64,000 nucleotides of DNA from positions 1,245,001-1,309,000 of the forward strand of contig OU612066.1 in NCBI GenBank assembly GCA_914767715.1, read 5' to 3'. A model generated the notes under the pieces. The model made no database searches, was not told the origin of the DNA, and was given only the letters and a program-made list of their open reading frames with translations. The translations under genes and the position numbers were made by a program. Source of the DNA: Membranipora membranacea. Its lineage: Eukaryota; Bryozoa; Gymnolaemata; Cheilostomatida; Membraniporidae. Shown here piece after piece: positions 53,888-64,000 of this stretch. The number at the start of each line of letters is the position of its first letter. Within the stretch, counting starts at the first letter, position 1.

Positions 53888-56800
53888 TCAGGTAGAAGTT
53901 GCTGTTAGAGCAGTGTTAGATATAGCTTGACGTATCTCTATGTTATGCATCGGCAGCACAGAATCATCCAATGGTGGCTCACCAAATTTCTGCTTTACTG
54001 GTAGCTCAGACTGAAAGAAATAAATAGCAGGAATGTTCAGTGATATTGCTATGCTTTAAAAACCCATGTCCATTTATAGTCTCGATACCCTGTGATACCA
54101 TGTGAGAAACTTTGATGTTGCCAGCTGGTTTTTGTTGTTTCCAGTATCAGTACGGGTCTATGGACTAGATCCTGATGGGGCACAGGAGCATTTGAGGTCA
54201 GATGCTCGTCCTGACAACGCCGTGATCTGGCGGGAATCTAATACAATTGAAAGACCCATACCTTACCCGTTGCACCACGGCTGCTCCCTTTTGCTATGCT
54301 TTAATCATGGTTTTAAAGCATTGCTATGCTTTGAAACCATGATTATTATTGTCAACACAACAGCCGTCTGCACTGACCAACTGCTACCAACAATCACTAG
54401 GTACTCAAGACATGTATGATGTTATGATTTTAATGAGTACCAAGCTCATAATATTTTCCCCATATACCCTTTAGAAAGAAAGTATGTATTAACAAAAAAA
54501 AAATTTGTGATTCTTCCCTGGACGGTAGAATCAAGCAGTTGGAGGTAGTCGAATTCAAAGCTTTAAATGTAAGCAATTTTGATTTTTGAAATTCCTTTAA
54601 ATAACCCATGATAATCATAAAATTTAATTCCCAAATTCCATGGTAAGCTGAGTTAAATACAGTGAATTCAGCAAAATATTGGATCATATTAGAATTTTCT
54701 TCCTGTAGGGTGTGGTTCAAACACTGAACTATAATAATACCCACCGTTTTGCTCTTGTAGATTTGTTTCATGTGTTGTTTGAGTTTACCGAGCACAGCTG
54801 AACATATGTCATCTGCTTCTGGGGTTCTATTCTCACCATGCTGTAGACTTGTGATCTGTGCTTGCTCAGCCTAAAACATAGAACAGCTTGTTAGACTAAG
54901 ATGCTAATTTGCTTCGTTGGCGACATGAGTTTTGTTTTGATAAAACATATTGAGCAACAATTGAACAGCAATGTACAGTTGACATCTCACAGAATAGTAC
55001 ATGGTGGGAGAAACTTACTAGGGCTCACGAAAGCTCAGGAAATGCAGAGTGAGGAGAGGGTAGCGAGGCATTAAGAGCATGAGTTAGATATGGTGCTGGA
55101 TCGATGAGACGATGAAACTGTGAGAGATCATGGAATGTAAAGTCGTAATGTTCAGTCATAAGCGTCAGTCATAAGCGCTACTAAGAGCAAAGTCAGATTA
55201 TAATAGGAAATAAACAAATTGGAAGGCTGATATATTGTGTTAATTGAACTTAAACTAAAACAAAGGATAAAAAAATAAATAGATACAGCTAAGAACAAAT
55301 AAAAAACTTATGGCAGGAAATAAAGGGCATGCAACTTCAACATATGATCATAATAATAACTTAAAGAAAAATTGGAGATCCAGAATTATATCGTAATCAG
55401 TGGATATACAATCTGAGATCTAAGCGACTCAAACATCAGCTTGTATTTAACCTTTACTGAATGATATACAGTCTGCATGCTGAGCGGTGGCAGCAGCTCC
55501 TACTGATCGTATCCAGGGAAGAACTGAAGGTACTGTGACTGCTGGGCTGATACTATAGGCAGGCCTGTAGTGGGATCTATATAGCTGTAATACTGTGACT
55601 GTAGCTGCTGCTGCTGAGCCTGTACGGCAGCTGCCTGCTGTTGAGCGGCCGCCTGCTGCATGGCTAGCTGCTGCTGTAACAGTAACTGCTGTTGTTGTTG
55701 TTGCTGCTGTTGGAACACGGCCTGCTGTTGCATCTGTAGCTGGATCTGCTGCTGTTGCTGGGTCTGCTGGTCGTTCCAGTAGATTGGTGGAGCTGGAGCA
55801 GGTGGGTGCCCAGGATCGATGTAGTCCTTATCAGGATACTGAGTAGCCTTGTGAAGCTGAGTGTATGCATTCTCCGTCTGACAGAAAGCATTCACCGCTG
55901 TGAAGCTGTTCACCTCAGGGACAGAGAGTTCTGGTTCAGGCTTTAGATTTGCCTCCAGAGGACTACCAGCCGGGCGCTTCACCACCACATTCTTATTAGT
56001 GTAGGGATTGTAGGACATCTCAGGCATCTGTGTAGCCTTGTGATACGTACTGTGACCTACACTCATAGTCTGACAGCCTGACTCAGACAGTAGTATATAC
56101 GATCCTTGTATACTAGTGTACGTATCCTGAGCCTTCACTCCCTCCTCTAGTATAATTAGAGGTTTCAGGTTCTTGTGACTGTAGAAGGCATCTCTACCTC
56201 CTACCTCTGTCTGTGAATGTATACTCCTCTGCTCTCTGATTGTGGAGGTAGTATTACTCTCCTCTCCTCCTGACACAGCTGAGAGTATTCCACCATCAGC
56301 AGACAGACCAGATCTTTTGTTAGATACGCTCTGCTCGATATGCTCCGTCTCAGACAGCTTTCTCTTTACAGAAGCCGTCAGGGTCTGTCGGTGATCCAAT
56401 GGCTCTTCAGAGTCTGTCAGCAGCTGCTTGTAATCTGAAGGCTCCTCCTTCATATCAGCAGACTCTTCTTCTAACTGCAGCTGACACTGAACTCCCACGC
56501 TGTCAAATAAAATCTTCCTGGGTTCAGCTTTGGGCGACACATAATCAGCCACCAGCATTCTCTCATCACTGTGGCCAGATTCAGACTGTATGGCTATATC
56601 TTCAACTGCTTCTTCCTTCACAGCAGCGCTGGCAGTTGGCATCGATGGGGTTGTTGGCTCTCGTTTCACAAAAGGCAAAGTCTCATCAATATATCCTGAT
56701 ATATCTGTCTGAGATCTTATACAAGGCTCATCGACTGTATCCTCCTGCTCTGATTTAATGAGAGGGAAAACAGAAAGCTGACTCTCCTCCTCTTGTGCAT

Positions 56801-59800
56801 ATCTCTCATGCTCTGAGTGGATGACGTCAGTGACCCTCTGAATGGTCTCTGTTACGACTCTGTGTATATCCTCTACATTGTAGGAGGATTGCTCGCTGCA
56901 CTTAGAACATGTATACATAACCATATCTGAGCACTCTGTGGAATCTGAATCAGTTCCCTGTAAAGCAAAAACTTACAATAGTGATCCAAGTGTTAGAATG
57001 ACCTAAATATACATTAGCGTGAGACCAGCTGTACTACCGACGACCCAAACTATTATACAAATACTGTTTGTTCATAGGATACATAGACACTATGGATGGA
57101 ACTACAAAATATCATGTACATGTGCAGAAGACTGAAAACAGGTTTGACAAACAGAATGCACAGAAAAGCAACAGACAGTTAGGGATAAAGCAAGCTGGCA
57201 TTTGATAGTCAGGCAGTTTGTACTAGCTTTAGCATTTCAAAATTATGGATCAAGCAAGGAGTCCCTAGATCAAGGATATAGGTGTAGGTAGGGTATGATG
57301 TACTAGAGTAACCCAATAAACTGTCACTTCCACATATTTTCTACTCATTATAAATGCTGTACGCTGAATGCTGTACAATAGCCAATGGCTTCATTCATTA
57401 GCCTTTGCGGAGAAAGGCTGTCGTTACACTGACTTGAAAATTTTTTTTTGTTTATTGGGCCTGGGCTAACCACTATTTTTATCCACAAGAAGTGTAAAAA
57501 TCACAATAACTACAGCAGTACAAGCCACCTGACTATAAAATGCTTTGGTCTACGGGTAGTCTGTTTAAAAGCAGCGAAAACAGAGGATATAATGGAAACT
57601 GATTGCTAAAGCTTTCAAGGAGTAAACACGCAAGCATTCACAGATACCGTCTCTAATTCAAATATACCCATACACAAGCCTTACAATAGGCTATCGAGAC
57701 ATGGCTGCAATGCACAAACTTGCCAACACCAGTAGTTATCTGCTACAGTGGATTGTTGGTCAATCAGGAGATAATGACTCCGCCGCAGTAAAGACAGTAG
57801 AAAAGACGCCACACCCGAAAATCAGAGCAGTTCATTATCAGCGTAAAGTATTAGTGGAATGTATAAGGGTGAAATCAAGATCACTATTATAAATCATAGT
57901 ATGGTGCAAATAAGAACGCAACACTGAAAATACAAGCAGGGATGCGTATTATCCACTTAGCAGCCTGCGATGATCACATTCACATATCACACTCACCGTA
58001 AGATTGGAGTATCAGACTCAGTAGAGCGTCAGCAGTGGCAGCAGTTGAAGTCAGGGCTCACCCAGACACCCTGAGGAGGCTCTTTACGATCAACATTGCA
58101 AGAATAAAACTAAGGAACACAAGCTCCTCGTAATCTCATATAAATGAGTATATCGTATGAGAGGGCCAGTGAGAAGACTGAGATAGTACATGGGTATGAT
58201 GAGATAGACTTACTAATGGATTGAAAGTTTTGTCATGTGCTGAGAACAATACAACTGTACTTAAACTATGCAGCTCAAAACAACAAACAAGACAAGAGAT
58301 CCTTAGCAACCTTACACGAATATATAGCTGAAATGATAGACTAGTACGATCTACTATCTACTCAACAAGAGAAATCATACATGAACAGATCCGTGATGGT
58401 GGAACTAAGAACATCAAAATCATGAACAACAGACCAAAGATATTCATCAGGTTAAAGGGCTGTCTTGAACACGCCAACAACCATAGCAAGAATGTTATAT
58501 TGCTACCAGCAAAAACCCTAAATGAAAAGCATGTGTAATGGGAACCCTCTGACAATGTCAGGCTGTGAAAAGATGCTGTGATCAACATAAATTGAAGAAT
58601 TCAAAATATAGAAAAGGTAACAGTATAACAAAGTCAAAACAAACAGGTAAAAATTCGACTAGTCAGAACATGGGAGAGATAGATAAAGATAATATGAGAG
58701 CCTCACAGAACAAGTGGGGGCGTGTGGGCAGTTCTATAACCAGTCACACTCATGAGGGTGAATAGCAATATTCCACCCAACACAATTGCTTATCAAAAAG
58801 GCTGAATAGACAGTTTACTGAGCTCTTATTTATGCCTCAATTCGGAGTTGTCCTCTCTCCAGTTTGGTACTTTTAACCCACGCCGCATAGGAAAAACCTG
58901 CTGAAAGAGGGTTATCTTGAAAACCGCTTATGCTAGGATAAAAATGAGTTTTGATTCAGAGTCAGCACCATTGAAAACCCTGGGTTTCCAAATCATTGGA
59001 GGCTTGATAATGTTGATAAATCATAATTTTTGTGACGAAACTCATGAAAAATTCTGACAAATTGTCTGCAAAACAGGTAGAAAATGCTATAATTGACTAT
59101 CCAAATACTAAATTTTTTTCCCAAACTATGTCCATATGAGTTTTCAATGATGCAGATTCTAAATCAAAAATAATTTTGATCTTATTATAAGCGGTTATCA
59201 AGATAACCCTCTTTTCAGCACGTTTTTCCTATGTGGCGTTGGTTAAAAGTACCAAATTGGAGAGAAGACAACTCCGAATTGAGGCCTGAATCAGAGCTCA
59301 GAAAACTGTCTATAAGATAAGGTCCATGTTATGAGAGATTCGATTGAGTGAGGAGGGAACAACAGCGGAAGCTAAAAAAGTGATGAGAAATATTTACATT
59401 ATCAAAATGAGCCTCATATGTTGATCCTTTGGCAAATTTTCCATACAGTCTGAGTATTGATCCCCAGGTGGACAGATGAGGGTGAAGTTGCTACAAACAG
59501 AAAGAGAAATTTTCGTCAAATCAGAATCAATGTTGTTCATTTTACTGTTAATTGTTTTCTGAAAAACCTTCTGTTTAAAACTAAAAATGATTTGTCCTAT
59601 CCAGAAAGCTTATCAAAATATTGCAGGTGTGATGCACAGTAAAAACTTTTTATGTTATATACCGTAAACAATGATATTCTCATTAAACTTAGTCATAGGT
59701 TTCTCATGCTATCAGGATCTAGAAGCTTTCTAGAGAAAGATCAAAACCACTGAATACACATGAATAACGAATGCTGAGAGATCATAAAGCTTGCAGATTA

Positions 59801-62800
59801 TATACTCTAAATCCTACCTGAATAATGTCTTGAGCTGCTAAGTTTGTGGCTATTTTTGTATTCTTGCCCTTGACTGCCTGTAAAAAGTAAAGTAAATATT
59901 ATGCCAGTGGTATGATACCAGCTTCGACTTCATCACAAAAAAATGATGAGAATGCAAATATTATGTATATATAAATATATATAATTATTTATCACCATAA
60001 TTGTTGACAAGTCAAACTATTTCTTGCTGGTATGATTGATCCTGGAATAAGTGTTATTTATAAATAGATGTCTGATTAATGATTCAATAATGACTGGAAA
60101 TGGGGGAATATCATGAAACCAGCCTTCAATAAGTAAATAAAATACAAACCTTTGCTGAAAAGCTCCCAACACTCATATCACAGAGTATGGATGCGTATTT
60201 ACTCTTAATTTGACTTGTCTCCACTTTGATAGCGTCATCTCCCATAGCAAAATTCCTCCTGATACAAGCTTTGAGAAGCACTATTGGGTAAAGCTGATTT
60301 GTGGTTTTTGTTATCTCAATCACTCTCTCATCTTTTATTGCCATCTGATCAAATATCTGTCAAAATCGTAAATGGTGAGATAAGTCATATTGCACTACAG
60401 TGGATAAGTTGTCTCCCCGACGCCAGAAATATATCTAAATAAGGGGTTTCTGCCCCAATTACTTGTAGAATCACCCTATATTTTTCTGTGATGAAATCAG
60501 TGACTAAAACCAAAATTAAATGTAAAACGCCTTGTAGATGGGACAACCACTGTAAATTAAAACATGATTAGGCATATGTACATACTACATCCCACACAGT
60601 TGGTATATATACTGGTGTTATTTTTCACCTGTTGCCCGAATGAGCTTCAGTGGTCTGGGGTGCAGGCTTCAAACCTGTAGATGTCTAGCGACATAGTGGT
60701 TCAATTCCACCTTTCGGGCGTATGGTTACACAAAATTTTAGAACCAAGACCAAACGTGTTACAGATTGTTAACTAAAGATGTATCATATATGTGTGATAT
60801 ATCTATTATAATTTGCTGATTTTACCACTCAATTAAAATCAGCAAGGGTCACTTTTTGTTGAAGTTGAAGTACTTTGCTTGTTGCATACTGTTTCCATTG
60901 TTCATATTATAAGTCAATCGGCGACACTTCATTAGGGAGGACATTTGTCACTCTAGAGCAGCTGTGGGCAACCTGCGGCCTTTTTGCCAGTGCGGCCTAA
61001 TGGGTAATCTTATGCGGCCTAATTGTAGCCTTATGTCCTTGAAAATCATACACTCAAGTTTTAACTGTCATGTGAATGTCCAAGTATGCATTACCCTCGT
61101 CAAGCACAATTCATTGTTGGGATATCAAAATATTGCATTCTGTATTTACCATGCGTTAAGTTACTTACTTGCTAGCAACTCAAGGAAATTGCCTATTCTA
61201 CACAAAAGCATCATAAATGTACTGGCGCCAACTACTCTTTCACAAGCTTCCATTTGAATAAATACCCAAAACAGTGAAGACATCGTCGTTATATTGTGAG
61301 AGAAAACCAATTTAATCAATTCTTTCACCTTTGGTTAGTATTTCAACTACAAACTGTTTTTTGCAAAGCTGTCATTTTGAGCAAGAGCGGCAAAGTTGTT
61401 CTATCAAAAATTTGACATGTTACAATTGCTCCAGTATTTTGGCTGAAATGTTCCAGATTGAATCTCATTGACAAGTATACAAATATTTACTGCACCTCTT
61501 GAGCGCCCATCCTGCCCTTTGCCCTGCTGCTTGAAACACTGGGAAACAGGCATGAACGAAACCGTTTCCCAGACACAAAACTTAGCAGATTAGATAAACA
61601 AGATAAAGTAGTTCTGTTAAACTGATGCGAGTTGAAAAATATGATGCCTATTGCAACATAACAATAACATTTTTAATTTGTATAAAATACACAGTGCAAA
61701 AATATACTTCGCGTTACAAGTTTATGCAGGAAAAATATGTTGTGGCTTTTCGTGTTGATTCTGCATAAAATGCAGCCTTCCTCAAAAAAAGGTTGCCCAC
61801 CTGTGCTCTAGAGCCACATAGTCTGTTGTTTCATCACATAGTTTGATTTCTACCCTGCATGGTGCATTTTTGTCTGTTCTCTGACCAGAATATATTGCAG
61901 GATTAAGGAAACTTAAACTGACCTTGTAATATTCCTCTAATCCAGCCTCATAGTCACTCTTCTCTCGATCGAATGTTATCACATTGGCTAATATCATCTG
62001 GGCATGTTTAGGGATCAGGTTCCTAATAGCTTCGGCAGCTGAAACATCAATTAATAAAGTTTTTATTGCAACTGATTCTTAAATTGGAAAACAGATCTCA
62101 AGTTCCTATCATTCTGAAAATTTTCTCTAGATGTCACATAATAATTTGAATATTGTAGACAATGCATGCAGCTCTTTTAGTACATTATTTTGTAAGTCAA
62201 ATAATCAGTAACATACCTGATAATTACAACACATTACAACCTACTGTAAACACTGAATAATATATTATAAAACAAATCTCACCAGCTCGCTCCTTGGCTG
62301 ATTTCTTGGTAGGGCCGTTACCGTAGCCATACATGACTTCCTGACCCTTTACTTTGAGTTTACACTCGTAACCGTCTTGTGCTATCTTGACTTCCATCTG
62401 AGGCACTTTCTTCCATCCCCAGTTCACAAAAGCAGAGTAAACATCCATAACTGTGCGAGTACTTGGTATCACTATAAAATCACCTGGCCAACGAAATAAG
62501 AAAAATAACAACATGAGAAACAAATAGAGAGACTACAGAGCTGACAAGTAAATAGCCACTAAAGCACATATCATTCCAGTTGTTCGTCTTTGTGGTCCGG
62601 GAATAAAACTTTGCCAATTTATGCTATGATCTGCCCATGGGGAATTCCAAAGCTCATGCAATTTTGCTTGCAAAAATCAAATCATTACCCCATATACTTA
62701 GCAATGAGGACCTTATCTTGGCGGTGCTCACCGGTGATCTTCATACAATTAACATGATTGGTCAAATATCAGAGTTAGAATCAAAGTGATGAGGTTGATT

Positions 62801-63730
62801 CTTACGTTTTAGTTTTCCTCTGTCATCCTTCTGATCAGCTTCAGGTAAATCTGTCACTGGTATTATCACTTTGAGCTGATCGGCATTCTCAGTCTGAAGT
62901 ATAGATATAAACACTGCTACTATCTAATATAAACAGTCAATTTATTATCTTATATTACTTTGTTTGAGCTTTAGGATAAGCCAATCTATCTGGTCATGTG
63001 AAACAAATTAATATCAATCAGTTACCAGTCATTAAATCAGTCATAAATAGTGCAGATCTGGAATCAAGGAAACCCTGGTTCTTACCTTGGCTTTCTGGTG
63101 TTTAATCTTTTTCTCGTGTTCTTTACGAACTTTCCAGCTGCTAAACTTCTTAAATTCCATTTTCTCAAATATGAATATAGGCTTACAGTAGTCGATCATA
63201 TTATCACAGGCTGTCAAAGAAAAGAAACACTGTTAGTAAAACAGAAGTCAGAGTACTGTCATCATTTTGTCCTTCATACTAGAAGCAGTAAAGGTTAGAG
63301 TTTAGTTAGTTCACCTGATGGAAAATATTCCCAATAGTTAATATTTTGGGTAATATGGAATAGTTGTTGTTGTAGGCATTGTAAAATATTTTTGTGTAAT
63401 ACAACAATGTTCATCTGTAGAGCTTGATATCATAATGTTTATATATACCATGTTGAGTTGAGCTTGGCAATTTTCAGCATATTTTCAGCATGCGTGCGTG
63501 TCTGCTTATCATGTAGACTGTAATGCACACAATATGGGTCATAGTGTGCTTGGCTGTCATTTGCAAGTTGTAGAGACTTGCATTACACTCTCATGTAGGT
63601 GAGATCAGATATATGATAAAGGACTAGATGATTAATATCTCACTTAGGTTAGCAAACTTCTTAGTAGACTCATCATCTATATCATTCTGTACACTCTCTG
63701 TTTTAATCTCAGTAGATGAGGATACAGCAC
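53888..63730 (-). CDS. DGCR8: DGCR8/Pasha, Microprocessor RNA-binding subunit, 3' part (ten exons, 5' end outside window)
   Basis: Nuclear partner of Drosha in cleaving primary microRNAs. Exons: 63644-63730, 63086-63210, 62806-62893, 62283-62483, 61923-62038, 60150-60356, 59818-59877, 59398-59490, 54745-54870, 53888-54010, all in phase; about 408 codons. In order: the FEKMEFKKFSSW segment matching the human FEQVTVKKFRTW region; dsRBD1 (VYSAFVNWGW to GNGPTKKSAKERAGAAEAI); the linker with EEYYK; dsRBD2 (DERVIEITK, RRNFAMGDDAIKVE, GKNTKIATNLAAQDIIQ); the diagnostic QLHPHLSTWGSILRLYG (human QLLHPHVKNWGSLLRMYG); then the C-terminal helix SAVLGKLKQHMKQIY, like the human Drosha-binding tail (HILSKLQEEMKRL). 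The WW and heme-binding region should lie upstream, outside the window. Introns contain a tRNA-Sec, a hAT element, a MITE and a large extra exon. Confidence 0.94.
54140..54295 (-). mobile_element. tRNA-derived SINE-like sequence (tentative)
   Basis: On the minus strand the segment starts GGGAGCAGCCGTGGTGCAAC, which looks like a tRNA head with an A-box (GTGGTGCAACGG), and 30-40 nt later has AGATTCCCGCC in the place of a B-box. It is followed by a tRNA-unrelated body. It lies in the last intron of DGCR8. No second copy was found in the window. Confidence 0.4.
55500..56957 (-). CDS. Large Q-rich open exon inside a DGCR8 intron (alternative last exon or nested gene), 485 codons
   Basis: A single open frame runs from a good acceptor (TTTACAG at 56958) to a stop at 55500. 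It is in phase 0, exactly the phase of the DGCR8 exon ending at 59398. Read as an alternative terminal exon it would replace the Drosha-binding tail with 485 residues; read as a nested gene it would start at ATG 56924 (474 aa, MVMYTCSKCSEQ). From that Met: CSKCS at 6-10; acidic, disordered region with SUMO-type sites (LIKSE 55-59, FVKRE 85-89, AVKEE 101-105, DMKEE 157-161); repeated SQTD 71, VQCQ 145, SQTE 237, CQTM 284, ATQM 297, CQTE 348, ATQY 360; then PAPAPP, a Q-tract region from about 384, and a C-terminus YYSYIDPTTGLPI...FFPGYDQ. No canonical AATAAA was seen downstream before 54871. I do not recognise the family. Confidence 0.7.
   Translation of the reverse strand, partial: GTDSDSTECSDMVMYTCSKCSEQSSYNVEDIHRVVTETIQRVTDVIHSEHERYAQEEESQLSVFPLIKSEQEDTVDEPCIRSQTDISGYIDETLPFVKREPTTPSMPTASAAVKEEAVEDIAIQSESGHSDERMLVADYVSPKAEPRKILFDSVGVQCQLQLEEESADMKEEPSDYKQLLTDSEEPLDHRQTLTASVKRKLSETEHIEQSVSNKRSGLSADGGILSAVSGGEESNTTSTIREQRSIHSQTEVGGRDAFYSHKNLKPLIILEEGVKAQDTYTSIQGSYILLSESGCQTMSVGHSTYHKATQMPEMSYNPYTNKNVVVKRPAGSPLEANLKPEPELSVPEVNSFTAVNAFCQTENAYTQLHKATQYPDKDYIDPGHPPAPAPPIYWNDQQTQQQQQIQLQMQQQAVFQQQQQQQQQLLLQQQLAMQQAAAQQQAAAVQAQQQQLQSQYYSYIDPTTGLPIVSAQQSQYLQFFPGYDQ
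58806..59313 (-). mobile_element. MITE-like element, copy 2 (~508 bp, inverted relative to copy 1)
   Basis: Begins ATAGACAGTTTACTGAGCTC and ends GAGCTCAGAAAACTGTCTAT, and its interior matches the reverse complement of 11624-12126 throughout. It lies in the DGCR8 intron, only about 85 bp from the exon at 59398-59490. Confidence 0.88.
60604..60611 (+). promoter_or_regulatory. TATA box of the tRNA-Sec gene
   Basis: TATATATA lies 30 to 23 bp before the tRNA start. Animal selenocysteine tRNA genes are known to use an upstream TATA box and proximal element (type 3 Pol III promoter). The spacing fits; the proximal element itself could not be identified by eye. Confidence 0.7.
60634..60720 (+). tRNA. 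Selenocysteine tRNA, anticodon TCA
   Basis: An 87-nt gene that matches the animal tRNA-Sec almost base for base. The acceptor stem GCCCGAA pairs with TTCGGGC, the D region is TCAGTGGTCTGGGGTGCAGG, the anticodon TCA is at 60669-60671 in the loop CTTCAAA, the long variable arm has TGTCTAGCGACA, and the T arm has GTGGTTCAATTCCACC with an intact B-box. It decodes UGA as selenocysteine together with SECIS-containing mRNAs. It lies in a DGCR8 intron on the opposite strand. A TTTT at 60736-60739 is a suitable Pol III terminator. Confidence 0.97.
60736..60739 (+). terminator. Pol III T-run after tRNA-Sec
   Basis: TTTT 15 nt after the tRNA end, the minimal RNA polymerase III termination signal. Confidence 0.6.
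60951..61813. mobile_element. Non-autonomous hAT-type transposon with 8-bp target duplication
   Basis: The body 60959-61805 (847 bp) has termini CAGCTGTGGGCAACCTGCGG and, inverted, CACAGGTGGGCAACCTTTTT, which is the hAT/Charlie type. It is flanked by perfect copies of CTCTAGAG at 60951-60958 and 61806-61813, the 8-bp duplication typical of hAT insertion. No transposase frame is evident. It lies in the DGCR8 intron between exons 61923-62038 and 60150-60356, 230 bp from the tRNA-Sec gene. Confidence 0.92.
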
Positions 63731-64000
63731 CTGTGGAGTACACGAGAGAGCTAGTTAGTCTATCGATATTAAAGCTGTCTGTTCACAATCAGGAAGTAAC
63801 TTTTTCTGAATTGTTTATGCTTAAATTTTGGATTTTAATACTTGGTTGTAAAAAACAAATAAAATGACAAAAGAGTGAGTGAATCATTAGAAACATTGAT
63901 ATGAATTCATGGCTTGGTGGTAAAATACACAGTGTGCCTATTTGTGGAGAAATATCATCAGTATATAGTTGGATCTAGTTTCAATTCTGGCAGCTATAAT

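Noticed and set aside
60964-61257. 97-codon frame in the hAT element
   Set aside because: No similarity to hAT transposase or its dimerisation domain could be seen; probably chance.
53888-63730. Identification of the dsRBD gene as NKRF- or ILF3-like
   Set aside because: First impressions from single exons. The join through 59398-59490 gives the HPHLSTWGSILRLYG motif and the tail helix that are specific to DGCR8.

Overview
The window is animal nuclear DNA: AT-rich, with short GT-AG introns and families that are metazoan in character (tetraspanins, receptor tyrosine kinases, CUB-mucin secreted proteins, and the Microprocessor subunit DGCR8/Pasha). DGCR8, together with short-ectodomain receptor kinases in tandem arrays, suggests an early-branching animal, most likely a sponge. 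Placozoans and ctenophores are reported to lack Pasha. The species assignment is inference; the gene models were hand-spliced by reading frames, splice sites and intron phases.

Layout. 0.9-5.9 kb: two convergent tetraspanin genes. 7.3-11.2 kb: a complete 9-exon KRR1 gene (ribosome biogenesis). 12.3-27.6 kb: three head-to-tail minus-strand paralogues of a secreted protein with signal peptide, CUB domain, Thr/Pro mucin stretch and one or two copies of a cysteine module I do not recognise ('CSC module'). 29.1-53.2 kb: three plus-strand receptor tyrosine kinase paralogues with a small 12-cysteine ectodomain I do not recognise. The first and third read through intact from the first exon I could place, but their signal-peptide exons were not found. 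The middle one is a pseudogene with at least five separate lesions. 53.9 kb to beyond 63.7 kb, minus strand: the 3' two thirds or so of DGCR8 (RNase-III-partner region, both dsRNA-binding domains and the Drosha-binding C-terminal helix).

The DGCR8 introns are crowded. One holds a selenocysteine tRNA gene on the opposite strand with its own upstream TATA box, and a hAT-type non-autonomous transposon with a perfect 8-bp target duplication. Another holds a 1.46-kb open exon in the same phase as the flanking exons. It could be an alternative DGCR8 terminal exon or a nested gene. It encodes a disordered, glutamine-rich protein with repeated SQT/CQT/ATQ motifs and SUMO-consensus sites.

Repeats include two inverted copies of a ~505-bp long-TIR element, a ~405-bp foldback element, and several smaller palindromic and tandem repeats. 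The kinase paralogues show exon-by-exon mosaic identity typical of gene conversion. The CUB-mucin triplet shows exon-unit duplication and loss. The two tandem families sit back to back (5' ends about 1.5 kb apart); a functional ligand-receptor link is possible but only speculative.
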